From positions 1 to 64,000 of the forward strand of contig NZ_LAHP01000017.1 of assembly GCF_000987765.1 (NCBI RefSeq): a stretch of 64,000 nt of DNA, in the 5' to 3' direction. Shown here one piece after another: positions 41,182-50,053 of the stretch. Under the pieces are notes generated by a model. That model was not told the DNA's origin. It made no database searches and worked only from the letters and a program-made list of their open reading frames with translations. A program made the translations under genes and the position numbers. Position 1 is the stretch's first letter, and the number at the start of each line of letters is the position of its first letter. Origin of the DNA: Arsukibacterium sp. MJ3. GTDB lineage: Bacteria > Pseudomonadota > Gammaproteobacteria > Enterobacterales > Alteromonadaceae.

Positions 41182-41322
41182 GGCAGTAAACGAAAAATAA
41201 ATAGTTAACGGGCGTTTGAAAAACAGAAAGTTGCGTCTACACTCTAAACACTTTTGACATATGTATTTAACGGCTCGTGCAACGCGTGTATTAACCGTAG
41301 ATGAAAGTAAGGGAATTTTAAT

Positions 41323-41823
41323 ATGAAGCAGTTAGTCCTTACCGTTATAGGTAAAGATAAAGCAGGTTTAGTAGAACAATTAGCCCGAGTTATTAACGAA
41401 TATAACGGTAACTGGATGGCCAGCAACCTCAGTCACCTGGCAGGTTATTTTGCCGGTATCGTGCAAATTGAAGTGGCAGAGCCGGAACTTGGCGCTTTAG
41501 TCACTGCCCTAAGCGCTATCAGCGATTTAGATATAAAAATACAACAAGGTGAGCACAGCGAGCTGAATAAGCAACAACAACTGCGCTTTGTGATTACCGG
41601 TAATGACCGGCCTGGCATAGTACGGGAATTGTCATCGGTTATTAAGCACAAAGGCACCAACATTGTGCACTTCGCCAGTAATAAACAAAGTGCACCCAAC
41701 TGGGGCGTGCCGCTGTTTCATGCAGAAGCTACCGTGCAACTGCCAGCCGGTTTAAGCCGCGATGAAGTAATAAAAGCACTTGAAGCTATAGCGGCCGATA
41801 TTGTGGTTGATGTAGAAGGCTAA
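41323..41823 (+). CDS. gcvR: GcvR-like double ACT-domain protein
   Basis: A 166-residue protein with two ACT domains (about 3-75 and 85-165): MKQLVLTVIGKDKAGLVEQL and RFVITGNDRPGIVRELSSVI, a pattern shared with GcvR, which represses the glycine cleavage operon together with GcvA. It is divergent from pst1 and upstream of ppk, with a weak hairpin after it. The gene symbol is by family; a regulatory role in glycine metabolism is not shown by the context. Confidence 0.75.
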   Translation: MKQLVLTVIGKDKAGLVEQLARVINEYNGNWMASNLSHLAGYFAGIVQIEVAEPELGALVTALSAISDLDIKIQQGEHSELNKQQQLRFVITGNDRPGIVRELSSVIKHKGTNIVHFASNKQSAPNWGVPLFHAEATVQLPAGLSRDEVIKALEAIAADIVVDVEG

Positions 41824-41878
41824 GCTGCCACTGCACCACGATGACTAGCCTGCCATCTGAAATACTCCACCCATCCAA

Positions 41879-41895
41879 CCCCAGCCAAGCTGGGG
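41879..41895 (+). terminator. possible terminator after the GcvR-like gene
   Basis: CCCCAGC-CAA-GCTGGGG is a strong hairpin, but no T-run follows; termination may be partial. Confidence 0.4.
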
Positions 41896-41901
41896 TATTA
41901 T

Positions 41902-41935
41902 GTTTCATCATTTTGTCACAAAAATGCCATAGTGT
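41902..41935 (+). promoter_or_regulatory. PhoB half-sites and -10 of ppk-ppx
   Basis: GTTTCAT-CATT-TTGTCAC (41902-41919) with a third half-site ATGCCAT at 41924-41930, all on an 11-base period. TAGTGT (41930-41935) lies ten bases after the first pair. The same TAGTGT hexamer at the same distance follows the box of the beta-helix lipoprotein. Confidence 0.55.
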
Positions 41936-41966
41936 GCTTTGCAGGCAGTAAGCAGGAGCAATCAGA

Positions 41967-44102
41967 ATGGATCAAGCAGTATCAACCCAGGCATCAAGCG
42001 GTAAAAGCAACGACTTCCCATTGTTTCCACGTGAGCTTAGCTGGCTGGCATTTAATGGCAGAGTATTACAAGAAGCGGCTGACACCCGCAACCCGCCTAT
42101 TGAGCGGCTTCGGTTTCTAGGTATTTACTCCAACAATCTTGATGAATTTTTCCGGGTACGGGTTGCCGACGTAAAACGACGTATTTTGCTGAAAAAATAC
42201 CAGACATGGGAACATGAGGATGCGGAAACGCTATTACAGCAAATTCAACTGCAGGTAATGGAGCTGGGTAAACAATTTAATAAGATTTATCTGGATATTC
42301 AGCTGGAACTGCGCAAACACAATATCGAATTAATAGACGATAGCAAACTGACCGACGCCCAGTCTATGTGGGTAAAAGCGTTTTTTAGACGCGAAGTAAA
42401 ACGGCATATTTCACCTATTATTTTATCCAGCACTGATACCTCTTTAGGTAAAACTCTGGAGGATAATACCACTTACCTAATGGTAGAAATGACCGGCAGT
42501 GGCAAACCCGATTATGCCATTATAGAAGTACCTACCGCTGAGGTATCGCGTTTTATCGAGCTACCACTGCAGTTGAACACCCGTAAAAAAAATGGCCACT
42601 ACCGCCGGCAAATTTTGTTGTTAGACGACATTATCAACCACTGCGCCAGCGATTTGTTTAATGGTTTCTTCCAATTCGATACTATTTGCAGCTTTTCCCT
42701 CAAGCTGACCCGTGATGCCGAATACAATATAAGTGATACGCTGGACCAAAGCCTGATAGATAAAATGTCCAAAGGGATCCGCCAGCGCTTAAAATCAGAA
42801 CCAACCCGATTGGTGTACGATGCAGCGATGCCTGAACAAATGTTAAAAGTATTGACCAAACAGTTAGGGACCAGCTCTGCTGATGCGCTGATTGCCGGTA
42901 GTCGTTATCGCAATTTTAAAGATTTTATCGGTTTCCCCAATCTTGGCCACCAGAGCATGGAATTCCCGCCAATGGAGCCTCTGCAAAGCCCCGATTTTGA
43001 GCGTTACTCGACCAGTTTTAATGCTATTCGTGCCACCGATATCATGCTGTATTACCCCTATCATAATTTTAGTTATTTTACCGAGTGGGTTCGCCAGGCC
43101 TCGTTCGACCCTAAGGTCAGCCATATTAAAATGACCATGTACCGGGTAGCGAAACACTCACGGGTTATCCACTCGCTACTTGATGCGGTGCGTAATGGCA
43201 AAAAAGTGACGGTGGTGGTGGAATTAAAAGCGCGCTTTGATGAGGAGAATAATATTAACTGGGCCCGGCGGATGACCGAAGCCGGTATTGAAGTAATTTT
43301 TGGACAAACCACTTTAAAAATTCATTCTAAGTTATGCCTGATCACGCGTCAGGAGAAAGGTAAGGCCATACGCTATGGCCATATTGGTACCGGTAATTTT
43401 AATGAGAAAACGGCCCGTATTTACACCGACATGAGCTTGTTTACCTGTCATAACGAAATTACCGCCGAAATTGATCAGGTTTTTGAGTTTATTCAGTACT
43501 CGTATCGTCCCTTTAATTTTCAACACCTGATCGTTTCACCGACTTGGAGCCGTCCCAGGCTACTGAGTTTAATTCAACGCGAAATAGACTTTGCGGTAGC
43601 CGGGCGTAAAGCGGAAATTTTCTTAAAAATAAATAATCTGGTCGACGAAGAGATTGTCCAGCTACTTTATAAAGCCAGCCAGGCCGGGGTTAAAATTCGT
43701 ATGATTATCCGGGGTATGTGCTCGTTATTACCGGGTCTGGCCGGTATTAGCCAGAATATTAAGATTATCAGCGTACTAGACCGTTATCTAGAGCATGCCC
43801 GGGTGTATTTATTTCATAATGGCGGCGATACTGCCTTGTATATATCCTCAGCAGACTGGATGACCCGTAATATCGACCAGCGGGTCGAAGTGGGAGTTCC
43901 TGTTTATGACAGTCGCATCAAGCAGCAAATTATCAGCACCTTAGATATCCAGTGGCGAGATAACGTTAAGGCGCGTATTATCGACGCTAAACATTCTAAT
44001 GCCTATGTTAAACGCGGCAATAAGCGTAATGTACGCTCCCAGCAGGAAATTTATGATTTCTTGGCGCGACAACAGGCGGTACAGGTAGATACAGACAATT
44101 GA
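41967..44102 (+). CDS. ppk1: polyphosphate kinase 1 Ppk
   Basis: Makes inorganic polyphosphate from ATP and reverses the reaction. The 711-residue protein has the N-terminal PPK domain (ELSWLAFNGRVLQEAAD), the SNNLDEFFRVRVAD motif and two phospholipase-D-like catalytic domains with phosphohistidine candidates in TLKIHSKLCLIT and the region YLFHNGGDTALYISSADWMTRN. A good GGAG site precedes the ATG. ppx starts inside the stop codon (overlapping TTGA). It has a PhoB box upstream. Confidence 0.97.
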   Translation: MDQAVSTQASSGKSNDFPLFPRELSWLAFNGRVLQEAADTRNPPIERLRFLGIYSNNLDEFFRVRVADVKRRILLKKYQTWEHEDAETLLQQIQLQVMELGKQFNKIYLDIQLELRKHNIELIDDSKLTDAQSMWVKAFFRREVKRHISPIILSSTDTSLGKTLEDNTTYLMVEMTGSGKPDYAIIEVPTAEVSRFIELPLQLNTRKKNGHYRRQILLLDDIINHCASDLFNGFFQFDTICSFSLKLTRDAEYNISDTLDQSLIDKMSKGIRQRLKSEPTRLVYDAAMPEQMLKVLTKQLGTSSADALIAGSRYRNFKDFIGFPNLGHQSMEFPPMEPLQSPDFERYSTSFNAIRATDIMLYYPYHNFSYFTEWVRQASFDPKVSHIKMTMYRVAKHSRVIHSLLDAVRNGKKVTVVVELKARFDEENNINWARRMTEAGIEVIFGQTTLKIHSKLCLITRQEKGKAIRYGHIGTGNFNEKTARIYTDMSLFTCHNEITAEIDQVFEFIQYSYRPFNFQHLIVSPTWSRPRLLSLIQREIDFAVAGRKAEIFLKINNLVDEEIVQLLYKASQAGVKIRMIIRGMCSLLPGLAGISQNIKIISVLDRYLEHARVYLFHNGGDTALYISSADWMTRNIDQRVEVGVPVYDSRIKQQIISTLDIQWRDNVKARIIDAKHSNAYVKRGNKRNVRSQQEIYDFLARQQAVQVDTDN

Positions 44103-45628
44103 TACACTCTGAACACGAAGCCTCTTCAGACGCTGGTTATATGGCGGCGGTTGACCTTGGCTCAAATAGTTTCCATATGGTGATTGCCAGGGTAGTTGAC
44201 GGCTCACTACAGCTGCTGCATCGCGAAAAACAAAAAGTGCAGCTGGCTGAAGGCCTGAATGATGAATTGGTGCTAAGTGAGGAGGCCATAGAGCGCGGCT
44301 TACAGGTGCTGGCCCAATTTGCTGACACGTTGCAGCCCTTTGCTCCAAACGCGGTAAGGGTTATTGCCACCTACACCTTACGCCGAGCCAGAAACTCGTC
44401 CACCTTTTTACGCCGCGCCAAAGTGGTGTTCCCATTTCCCATTGAAGTTATTTCCGGTCAGGAAGAAGCGCGCTATATTTATCAGGGAGTGGCCCACTTT
44501 GAGCATTTCAGTGCCAAACGGCTGGTCATCGATATTGGCGGTGGCAGTACTGAATTTGCTATTGGTGAGGGCTTACAACCGCTGCGATTAAGCAGCCGCA
44601 ACATGGGCTGTGTTAGTTATGGCCTCAGCCATTTTCAGCAGGGTAAAATTAGCTTACGCCGCTTTGAGCGCGCCATATTACAAGCCGAGCAGGAATTAGA
44701 GCCTATTGTTAGTAGTTTTCGCAGCGCCGGCTGGCAGCAGGCAGTGGGTACCTCTGGCACGGTGAAAACCATTAAAGATGTTATTACTGGGTTTGGCGGG
44801 AACAACAACAGTTTGCGCCTAAACGATTTAACGGCATTAAAGCAACATTTACTGCAATATGAACACGCCAGCGAGCTGGATTTATCTGGCCTGACCGAGG
44901 ATCGTAAAATACTGCTTTGCCCTGGCCTGGCGATTTTAATAGCCGCTTTTAAGATGTTACAAATTGACGAAATGGTCTATGTCGATGCGGCACTGCGCGA
45001 AGGCGTGTTGTATGAAATGAGCGAGCGCCTGCAGCATCACGATACCCGCGAACACACCATCAGCAGCATGATGCGCCGTTATACCGTTGATGAAGCGCAA
45101 ACTCAACGAGTGCAACACACGGCAAACGCCTTGTTTACTCAGGTGCAGCTAGCCTGGGGCCTTACTGATGACGATGGCCTGCTATTACAATTTGCTTGCA
45201 GGGTTTATGAAATTGGCCTGCATATTAATTCTTCAGGCATTCAAAAACACTCTGCCTACATACTACAAAACGCCAACCTGCCGGGCTTTAATCAGGAACA
45301 GCAGCAGTTGCTGGCCTGTTTGGTGCGCTTTCATCGCCGGAAAATCCGGGCCGACGAATTTCCAATGTTCAGCCTTTATCAGTTGCCACAAGTAGTAAAT
45401 TTGTTGGTGTTACTGCGCCTTGCCGTATTGCTTAACCAAAAACGCCGAGACGATTTTGTACCGGATTTTACCACCAGCGCCAACGCTCAACAGCTACAAC
45501 TACTGTTACCGGCGCCTTGGCTGGCACAGCAAAGCGTGTTGGCTGCTGATTTACAACTAGAACAAAAATCCTTAAAAAGAATTGCCTTTCGGCTCGATTG
45601 CCCCGGTGCAATGGAGCTGGTTATCTGA
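44099..45628 (+). CDS. ppx: exopolyphosphatase Ppx
   Basis: Removes terminal phosphates from polyphosphate. The 509-residue protein has the ASKHA ATPase motifs AAVDLGSNSFHMVIARV and VIDIGGGSTEFAIGEG and a C-terminal HD-like region (IGLHINSSGIQKHSAYIL). The frame opens with TTG at 44099, overlapping the ppk TGA, and the alignment with the E. coli protein supports this; an ATG at 44141 is the alternative. The coupled ppk-ppx layout is standard. Confidence 0.95.
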   Translation: MIHSEHEASSDAGYMAAVDLGSNSFHMVIARVVDGSLQLLHREKQKVQLAEGLNDELVLSEEAIERGLQVLAQFADTLQPFAPNAVRVIATYTLRRARNSSTFLRRAKVVFPFPIEVISGQEEARYIYQGVAHFEHFSAKRLVIDIGGGSTEFAIGEGLQPLRLSSRNMGCVSYGLSHFQQGKISLRRFERAILQAEQELEPIVSSFRSAGWQQAVGTSGTVKTIKDVITGFGGNNNSLRLNDLTALKQHLLQYEHASELDLSGLTEDRKILLCPGLAILIAAFKMLQIDEMVYVDAALREGVLYEMSERLQHHDTREHTISSMMRRYTVDEAQTQRVQHTANALFTQVQLAWGLTDDDGLLLQFACRVYEIGLHINSSGIQKHSAYILQNANLPGFNQEQQQLLACLVRFHRRKIRADEFPMFSLYQLPQVVNLLVLLRLAVLLNQKRRDDFVPDFTTSANAQQLQLLLPAPWLAQQSVLAADLQLEQKSLKRIAFRLDCPGAMELVI

Positions 45629-45645
45629 ACTAATAAGGAGCTGCC

Positions 45646-47016
45646 ATGCGTTGGTCATTGTTAAATTTAAGTCTAAGTTTAAGTTTATTGCCTTTTTTAT
45701 ATGCGCCATTTGCTATTGCCCAGCAGCGTATAGCACAGCCGCGGCCAGAAGCAGAACAGCAGCTAAATGCAGAGCAGCGGCCAGCGCTAAGCCTGCAAAT
45801 TGAAAAAGTAATGCCAAAGGTCATTGAATGGCGGCGCGACATTCACCAGCACCCAGAGCTGTCGAACCGTGAAGTGCGCACCGCGGCCAAAGTTGCCGCG
45901 CATTTAGAAAAACTTGGCTTAGAGGTACGTACCGGCATTGCCCACACCGGCGTGGTAGGCATTTTAACAGGTGCTAAACCCGGCCCGGTAGTTGCGCTAC
46001 GCGCCGACATGGACGCACTGCCAGTAACCGAGCAAACAGGTTTATCCTTTGCATCCAAAGTAGTTAGTGAGTTTAACGGCCAGCAAACCGGTGTTATGCA
46101 TGCCTGTGGGCATGACGCCCACGTGGCCATACTCATGGGCGCCGCAGAAGTACTAAGCCAACAACAAGCTGAACTGGCTGGCACGATTATGTTTATCTTC
46201 CAACCGGCAGAAGAAGGCCCGCCAGCCGGTGAGGAAGGCGGCGCCAAAATGATGCTGGCTGAGGGTTTGTTTGCTAATCCAACGCCGTCGGCTATTTTTG
46301 GCTTGCATGTCTGGCCGGGCAACCCGGGGCAGTTGCAGGTAAAAACTGAAGGCATTATGGCCGCCGCCGACAGCTTTCAAATTACGGTAAAAGGCAAACA
46401 AGTGCATGGCTCCAGCCCCTGGCGCGGCATCGATCCGATAAACGTTACGGGCCAACTCATTAACGCCATTAACCTGATACCAGCACGACAGATTGACGTC
46501 ACTAAAGCCCCTGCCGTAGTGTCTTTTGGTCAGGTACATGGCGGCATTCGTTGGAACATTATTCCTGATGAGGTGAAACTGGAAGGCACCATTCGTACTT
46601 TTGACAGCGACATGCGCGAGGACTTAATTGCCCGCATGGCGCATACCAGCAAACATATTGCCAAAGCCAGCGGCGCAGAGGCTGAATTTCATGTACATAA
46701 CTTTGCTGCGGTTACCTGGAACGACCCAACATTAACCCACTGGGCCATGCCAAGCCTGCAATGGGCGGCTGGTAAGCATGGTGTAGCATCAATAAAGCCA
46801 ATTACCGGCGCTGAAGATTTCTCGTTTTACCAACAGCAAATACCAGGAATGTTTTTCTTTCTGGGCATTTCACCTGAAGGTAAAGCTCTTAGCGACGTGC
46901 CACCCAATCACTCGCCAATGTTTGATGTGAATGAAGACGCGTTAGTAAACGGGGTACGAGCATTAACCGGACTGGCTTTAGACTACCTGGCCCAGCCGCC
47001 AAAACATAGCCAGTAA
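45646..47016 (+). CDS. exported M20 family amidohydrolase/peptidase
   Basis: A 456-residue metallo-amidohydrolase with signal peptide (about 1-26, ending FAIAQQ), so probably periplasmic. Motifs include RRDIHQHPELSNREVRTA, VALRADMDALPV, MHACGHDAHVAILMGAAEVL, QPAEEGPPAGEEGGA and ITGAEDFSFYQQQIPGMFFFL, all of the M20D class (hippurate and IAA-amino-acid hydrolase type). It starts 17 bases after ppx, with GGAG upstream, and precedes tag by 13 bases. The natural substrate is not evident, and a link to polyphosphate is only positional. Confidence 0.9.
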   Translation: MRWSLLNLSLSLSLLPFLYAPFAIAQQRIAQPRPEAEQQLNAEQRPALSLQIEKVMPKVIEWRRDIHQHPELSNREVRTAAKVAAHLEKLGLEVRTGIAHTGVVGILTGAKPGPVVALRADMDALPVTEQTGLSFASKVVSEFNGQQTGVMHACGHDAHVAILMGAAEVLSQQQAELAGTIMFIFQPAEEGPPAGEEGGAKMMLAEGLFANPTPSAIFGLHVWPGNPGQLQVKTEGIMAAADSFQITVKGKQVHGSSPWRGIDPINVTGQLINAINLIPARQIDVTKAPAVVSFGQVHGGIRWNIIPDEVKLEGTIRTFDSDMREDLIARMAHTSKHIAKASGAEAEFHVHNFAAVTWNDPTLTHWAMPSLQWAAGKHGVASIKPITGAEDFSFYQQQIPGMFFFLGISPEGKALSDVPPNHSPMFDVNEDALVNGVRALTGLALDYLAQPPKHSQ

Positions 47017-47029
47017 CCAGGACAACCAC

Positions 47030-47599
47030 ATGCCTGCACCGTGCCGCTGTCATTGGGTAGATTTAAGCAAACCGGATTATATTGCCTACCACGACACCGA
47101 ATGGGGCGTTCCGGTGTATGACGATAACACGCTGTTTGAGTTTTTAACCTTAGAAGCGGCTCAAGCCGGGCTTAGCTGGTATACGGTACTTAAAAAGCGC
47201 GATAATTATCGCGCGGCTTTTGCCTATTTTGACCCAGCTAAGGTTGCGGCTTTTAATAAAACTAAAGCCGCCGAGTTGTTGCAAAATTCTGGTATTATCC
47301 GTAATCGCCTGAAAATAGCTGCCGCGATTAATAACGCGGCACGATTTTTAGAGGTGCAGGCAGCATTTGGCAGTTTCAGTGCCTATCAATGGCGTTTTGT
47401 TAACGGTACACCGCAGCAAAACTACATCGTAAGCCCAGCAGATAACCGCGCAACCAGCCCCGAGTCAGAGGCCATGAGCAAAGATTTAAAAAAGCGCGGT
47501 TTTACCTTTATCGGTTCAACAATTATTTACGCCCATATGCAGGCCTGCGGCATGGTGAACGATCATCATGTTGATTGCTTCAGGTATCAACAAGTTTAA
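47030..47599 (+). CDS. tag: DNA-3-methyladenine glycosylase I Tag
   Basis: Removes 3-methyladenine from alkylated DNA. The 189-residue protein reads CHWVDLSKPDYIAYHDTEWGVPVYDDNTLFEFLTLEAAQAGLSW, the usual Tag opening, and ends AHMQACGMVNDHHVDCFRY. The zinc-binding Cys and His residues of the family lie at both ends. It is the last gene of the ppk-ppx-M20-tag run and converges on phoR. Confidence 0.94.
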   Translation: MPAPCRCHWVDLSKPDYIAYHDTEWGVPVYDDNTLFEFLTLEAAQAGLSWYTVLKKRDNYRAAFAYFDPAKVAAFNKTKAAELLQNSGIIRNRLKIAAAINNAARFLEVQAAFGSFSAYQWRFVNGTPQQNYIVSPADNRATSPESEAMSKDLKKRGFTFIGSTIIYAHMQACGMVNDHHVDCFRYQQV

Positions 47600-47625
47600 G
47601 CAATTAACGTTGATCGGATAATAGC

Positions 47626-48969
47626 CTACTTCACTTTAAACTTGGCTTTCTTAATAGGGGCGCTCTTAGTATTGCCCAGCACCAGCTCGGCGGGTATGGT
47701 AAATGAGAAACTACTGCCGCGGCCAGGTTCGCTAAAGATCATCAGCTGGCTGTTGTGGCGTGATAATACGTGCTTAACAATGGCTAAGCCCAGGCCAGTA
47801 CCACCGGTATTGCGCGCTCGCGACGGGTCAACGCGGTAAAAACGTTCGGTTAAGCGCTTTACATGATGCGAGGCAATACCCACACCATTATCATTCACGG
47901 CGAACACCGCCCGTTGATGCTGTCGCTGCCAGCTAACGCTTATTTCACCCCCTGTTGGCGTGTATTTAATAGCATTGGTGACCAAATTAGAAAATACACT
48001 ACGTAGCTCTTCTGTTACGCCGGTGACGTTTAGCTCAGTATCGATATTAAAGCTGATGTTATGCTGCTTTTCACGGTTTAGCGCCTGCGCTTCCTGCTCC
48101 AGCGTATGCAACATGGCAGGAACATCAATCACATCATCAAACTGCACCCGCGACGAGGCTTCAATTCGTGACAGCGTTAGCAATTGCTGCACCAAACCAT
48201 CCATCCTTCGGGTTTGTTCCAGCATCACTTTATGGGCTTTTTGCCACATAGCGGGGTCAGGTAAATGCTCGGCATCAATCACTTCCAGATAGCCTTGCAA
48301 TACCGTTAATGGTGTTCGTAGTTCATGCGATACGTTGGCAACAAAATCTTTGCGAATTTGCTCTAATTGCTTTAGCTGGGTGATATCCCTAATAATCAGT
48401 AAGTATTGTTCACTACCATATGGCATCATTTTACATTCCAGCACCAGATTACTGCTGCCGCTGGCACTGATTTCTAACGGCTGTTGAAACTGTTTTTGCT
48501 TTAAAAAATGTTGAAACTCAGGATTACGTACCAGGTTATCAATGCGCTGCCCCTCGTCACTGGGCCAGCGTAACCCAACCAACATTTGCGCCAGTTTATT
48601 ACACCAGACAATGCTCCAATCGCTGGTTAACACCACCACAGCCTCAGGTAGGGCTTCGGCGCCATCTCGAAAACGGCGCACTAAATTACGTAACTCTTTG
48701 CGCTTTTTACGCTCACGCCGCTGCTGGTAGTAAATTCCGTCGAAAATTTGCTGCCAAAAGCCGTTGCCTTCCGGTGGCGTGAGCTTACGGTCATGCCATA
48801 ACCATTTCGTAATTAAATACAGATGCTTATAATTAGATGCCAGCAAAATCAGGCTTAGCAGCAGCATAAATAACGTGCTCTGGCCAAAAGGCCAACCAAT
48901 TAGCCCTGCCAGGGTATAAAAAACCAGGATTTTGCTAAAGATCTTCCCTTTAGAAAGCTGTGGCCGCAT
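47626..48969 (-). CDS. phoR: phosphate regulon sensor histidine kinase PhoR
   Basis: Membrane kinase that phosphorylates PhoB when phosphate is low. The 447-residue protein has two membrane helices (about 11-47), a linker, a PAS-like domain (about 108-205), HisKA with H215 in FVANVSHELRTPLTVLQGYL, and HATPase with NAIKYTPTGGEI, VNDNGVGI and GGTGLGLAIVKHVL. The periplasmic loop is very short, as in E. coli PhoR, so input comes through Pst and PhoU. It follows phoB by 5 bases. Confidence 0.97.
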   Translation of the reverse strand: MRPQLSKGKIFSKILVFYTLAGLIGWPFGQSTLFMLLLSLILLASNYKHLYLITKWLWHDRKLTPPEGNGFWQQIFDGIYYQQRRERKKRKELRNLVRRFRDGAEALPEAVVVLTSDWSIVWCNKLAQMLVGLRWPSDEGQRIDNLVRNPEFQHFLKQKQFQQPLEISASGSSNLVLECKMMPYGSEQYLLIIRDITQLKQLEQIRKDFVANVSHELRTPLTVLQGYLEVIDAEHLPDPAMWQKAHKVMLEQTRRMDGLVQQLLTLSRIEASSRVQFDDVIDVPAMLHTLEQEAQALNREKQHNISFNIDTELNVTGVTEELRSVFSNLVTNAIKYTPTGGEISVSWQRQHQRAVFAVNDNGVGIASHHVKRLTERFYRVDPSRARNTGGTGLGLAIVKHVLSRHNSQLMIFSEPGRGSSFSFTIPAELVLGNTKSAPIKKAKFKVK

Positions 48970-48974
48970 AACAC

Positions 48975-49664
48975 CTACTTAGCAGAGAAGCGATAGCCGG
49001 AGCCCCGCACTGTTTGTACCAGTTTATCATGCCCCACCAGAGAAATCGCTTTGCGTAAACGGCGAATATGCACATCTACTGTGCGATCTTCTACATAAAC
49101 ATTGGTGCCCCACACATGATCAAGCAGTTGCTCACGGCTATAAACCCGCTCTTGGTGCGTCATAAAAAAATGCAGCAACCGAAACTCGGTCGGGCCCATA
49201 TCCAATGACTGCTCTTCGGCCGTCACCCGATGCGATACCGGGTCCAGTTTTAAACCATGCACCTCAATAACTTCATCCAGACTGGTAGGGGCTACCCGAC
49301 GGATCACCGCTTTAATTCGCGCCATTAACTCTTTTGGTGAAAAGGGTTTGGTAACATAATCATCGGCACCCACTTCTAAACCGCGTATTTTGTCTTCTTC
49401 CTCGCCGCGGGCGGTAATCATAATAATAGGAATAGCACGGGTTAGCTCATGCTGCTTCATTTTTTTAGCCAGTTGAATACCGCTGCCGCCCGGGATCATC
49501 CAGTCAAGCAGAACTAAATCAGGATAGGGCTCAATCAGCTGATTTAGCGCCGAATCAAAGTCTTCTGCCGTGCTGGCCTGATAGCCGTTTTGCTCTAACA
49601 CAAAACACAACATATCCCGAATTGGCGCTTCATCTTCTACTACCAATATTCTTCTTGACGACAT
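48975..49664 (-). CDS. phoB: phosphate regulon response regulator PhoB
   Basis: OmpR-type activator that binds Pho boxes. The 229-residue protein has the receiver domain with D10/E11-region [10 protein letters not shown], phosphorylation site D54 in [10 protein letters not shown] and Lys in [10 protein letters not shown], and a winged-helix C-terminus (about 130-229) with [33 protein letters not shown] Pho box with a spaced -10 lies upstream, suggesting autoregulation. It likely controls most of the phosphate genes in this window. Confidence 0.98.
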   Translation of the reverse strand: MSSRRILVVEDEAPIRDMLCFVLEQNGYQASTAEDFDSALNQLIEPYPDLVLLDWMIPGGSGIQLAKKMKQHELTRAIPIIMITARGEEEDKIRGLEVGADDYVTKPFSPKELMARIKAVIRRVAPTSLDEVIEVHGLKLDPVSHRVTAEEQSLDMGPTEFRLLHFFMTHQERVYSREQLLDHVWGTNVYVEDRTVDVHIRRLRKAISLVGHDKLVQTVRGSGYRFSAK

Positions 49665-49715
49665 AGGATCCCACCAAAGGCTACATAGGTTAACTAATTT
49701 AAGGTTATGCCGGCT

Positions 49716-49749
49716 AGTATTACCGCTAAGTATGACATTTTTATGAAAA
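49716..49749 (-). promoter_or_regulatory. PhoB box and -10 of phoB-phoR
   Basis: On the minus strand TTTTCAT-AAAA-ATGTCAT (49732-49749), then AATACT (49716-49721) ten bases on. This fits autoregulation of phoBR. Confidence 0.7.
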
Positions 49750-49954
49750 GCTGTATTCAGCTAGTTTTATCACTACTGCATTACACTTAATCAGCAATCA
49801 TAACTTCGCGCTCACCCCATAAAAAACAAATAATATACATATTAAAAACAATAAATACACTTTCTCCCGAGTCTTATATATGACAGTTGCGTGAATTATT
49901 TTTGACACCCTACCTGCTAAACCGCGTCATTACTGTCCCTGCCATATCGTTATG

Positions 49955-49978
49955 TTATTACAGTGCGCACTGTAATAA
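49955..49978. repeat. perfect 24-bp palindrome upstream of the beta-helix lipoprotein
   Basis: The arms read TTATTACAGTGC and its exact inverse. Each arm contains a PhoB-like 7-mer (ATTACAG/CTGTAAT) in opposite orientation. It lies about 75 bases before the lipoprotein start and overlaps the Pho box at 49970. It could be an operator for another dimeric regulator. Confidence 0.6.
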
Positions 49979-50003
49979 AAACGTCACGACGCAAGGTTAG
50001 TGT
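49970..50003 (+). promoter_or_regulatory. candidate PhoB box and -10 of the lipoprotein/TonB-receptor pair
   Basis: CTGTAAT-AAAA-ACGTCAC (49970-49987), then TAGTGT (49998-50003) ten bases downstream. The match is weaker than the others (two mismatches in the second half). Confidence 0.5.
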
Positions 50004-50053
50004 TCAGCCAACTTTTTCGCACTAGCTAAATTAATTGATACGGAGAAACAGTA

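Larger units (their letters stand above)
49665..50053. promoter_or_regulatory. 389-bp phoB/beta-helix lipoprotein control region
   Basis: No gene seen. It holds a Pho box for phoB (49716-49749), a perfect 24-base palindrome (49955-49978) and a Pho-box candidate for the lipoprotein gene (49970-50003). A further weak half-site pair on the minus strand lies near 49880. The rest is AT-rich. Confidence 0.6.
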
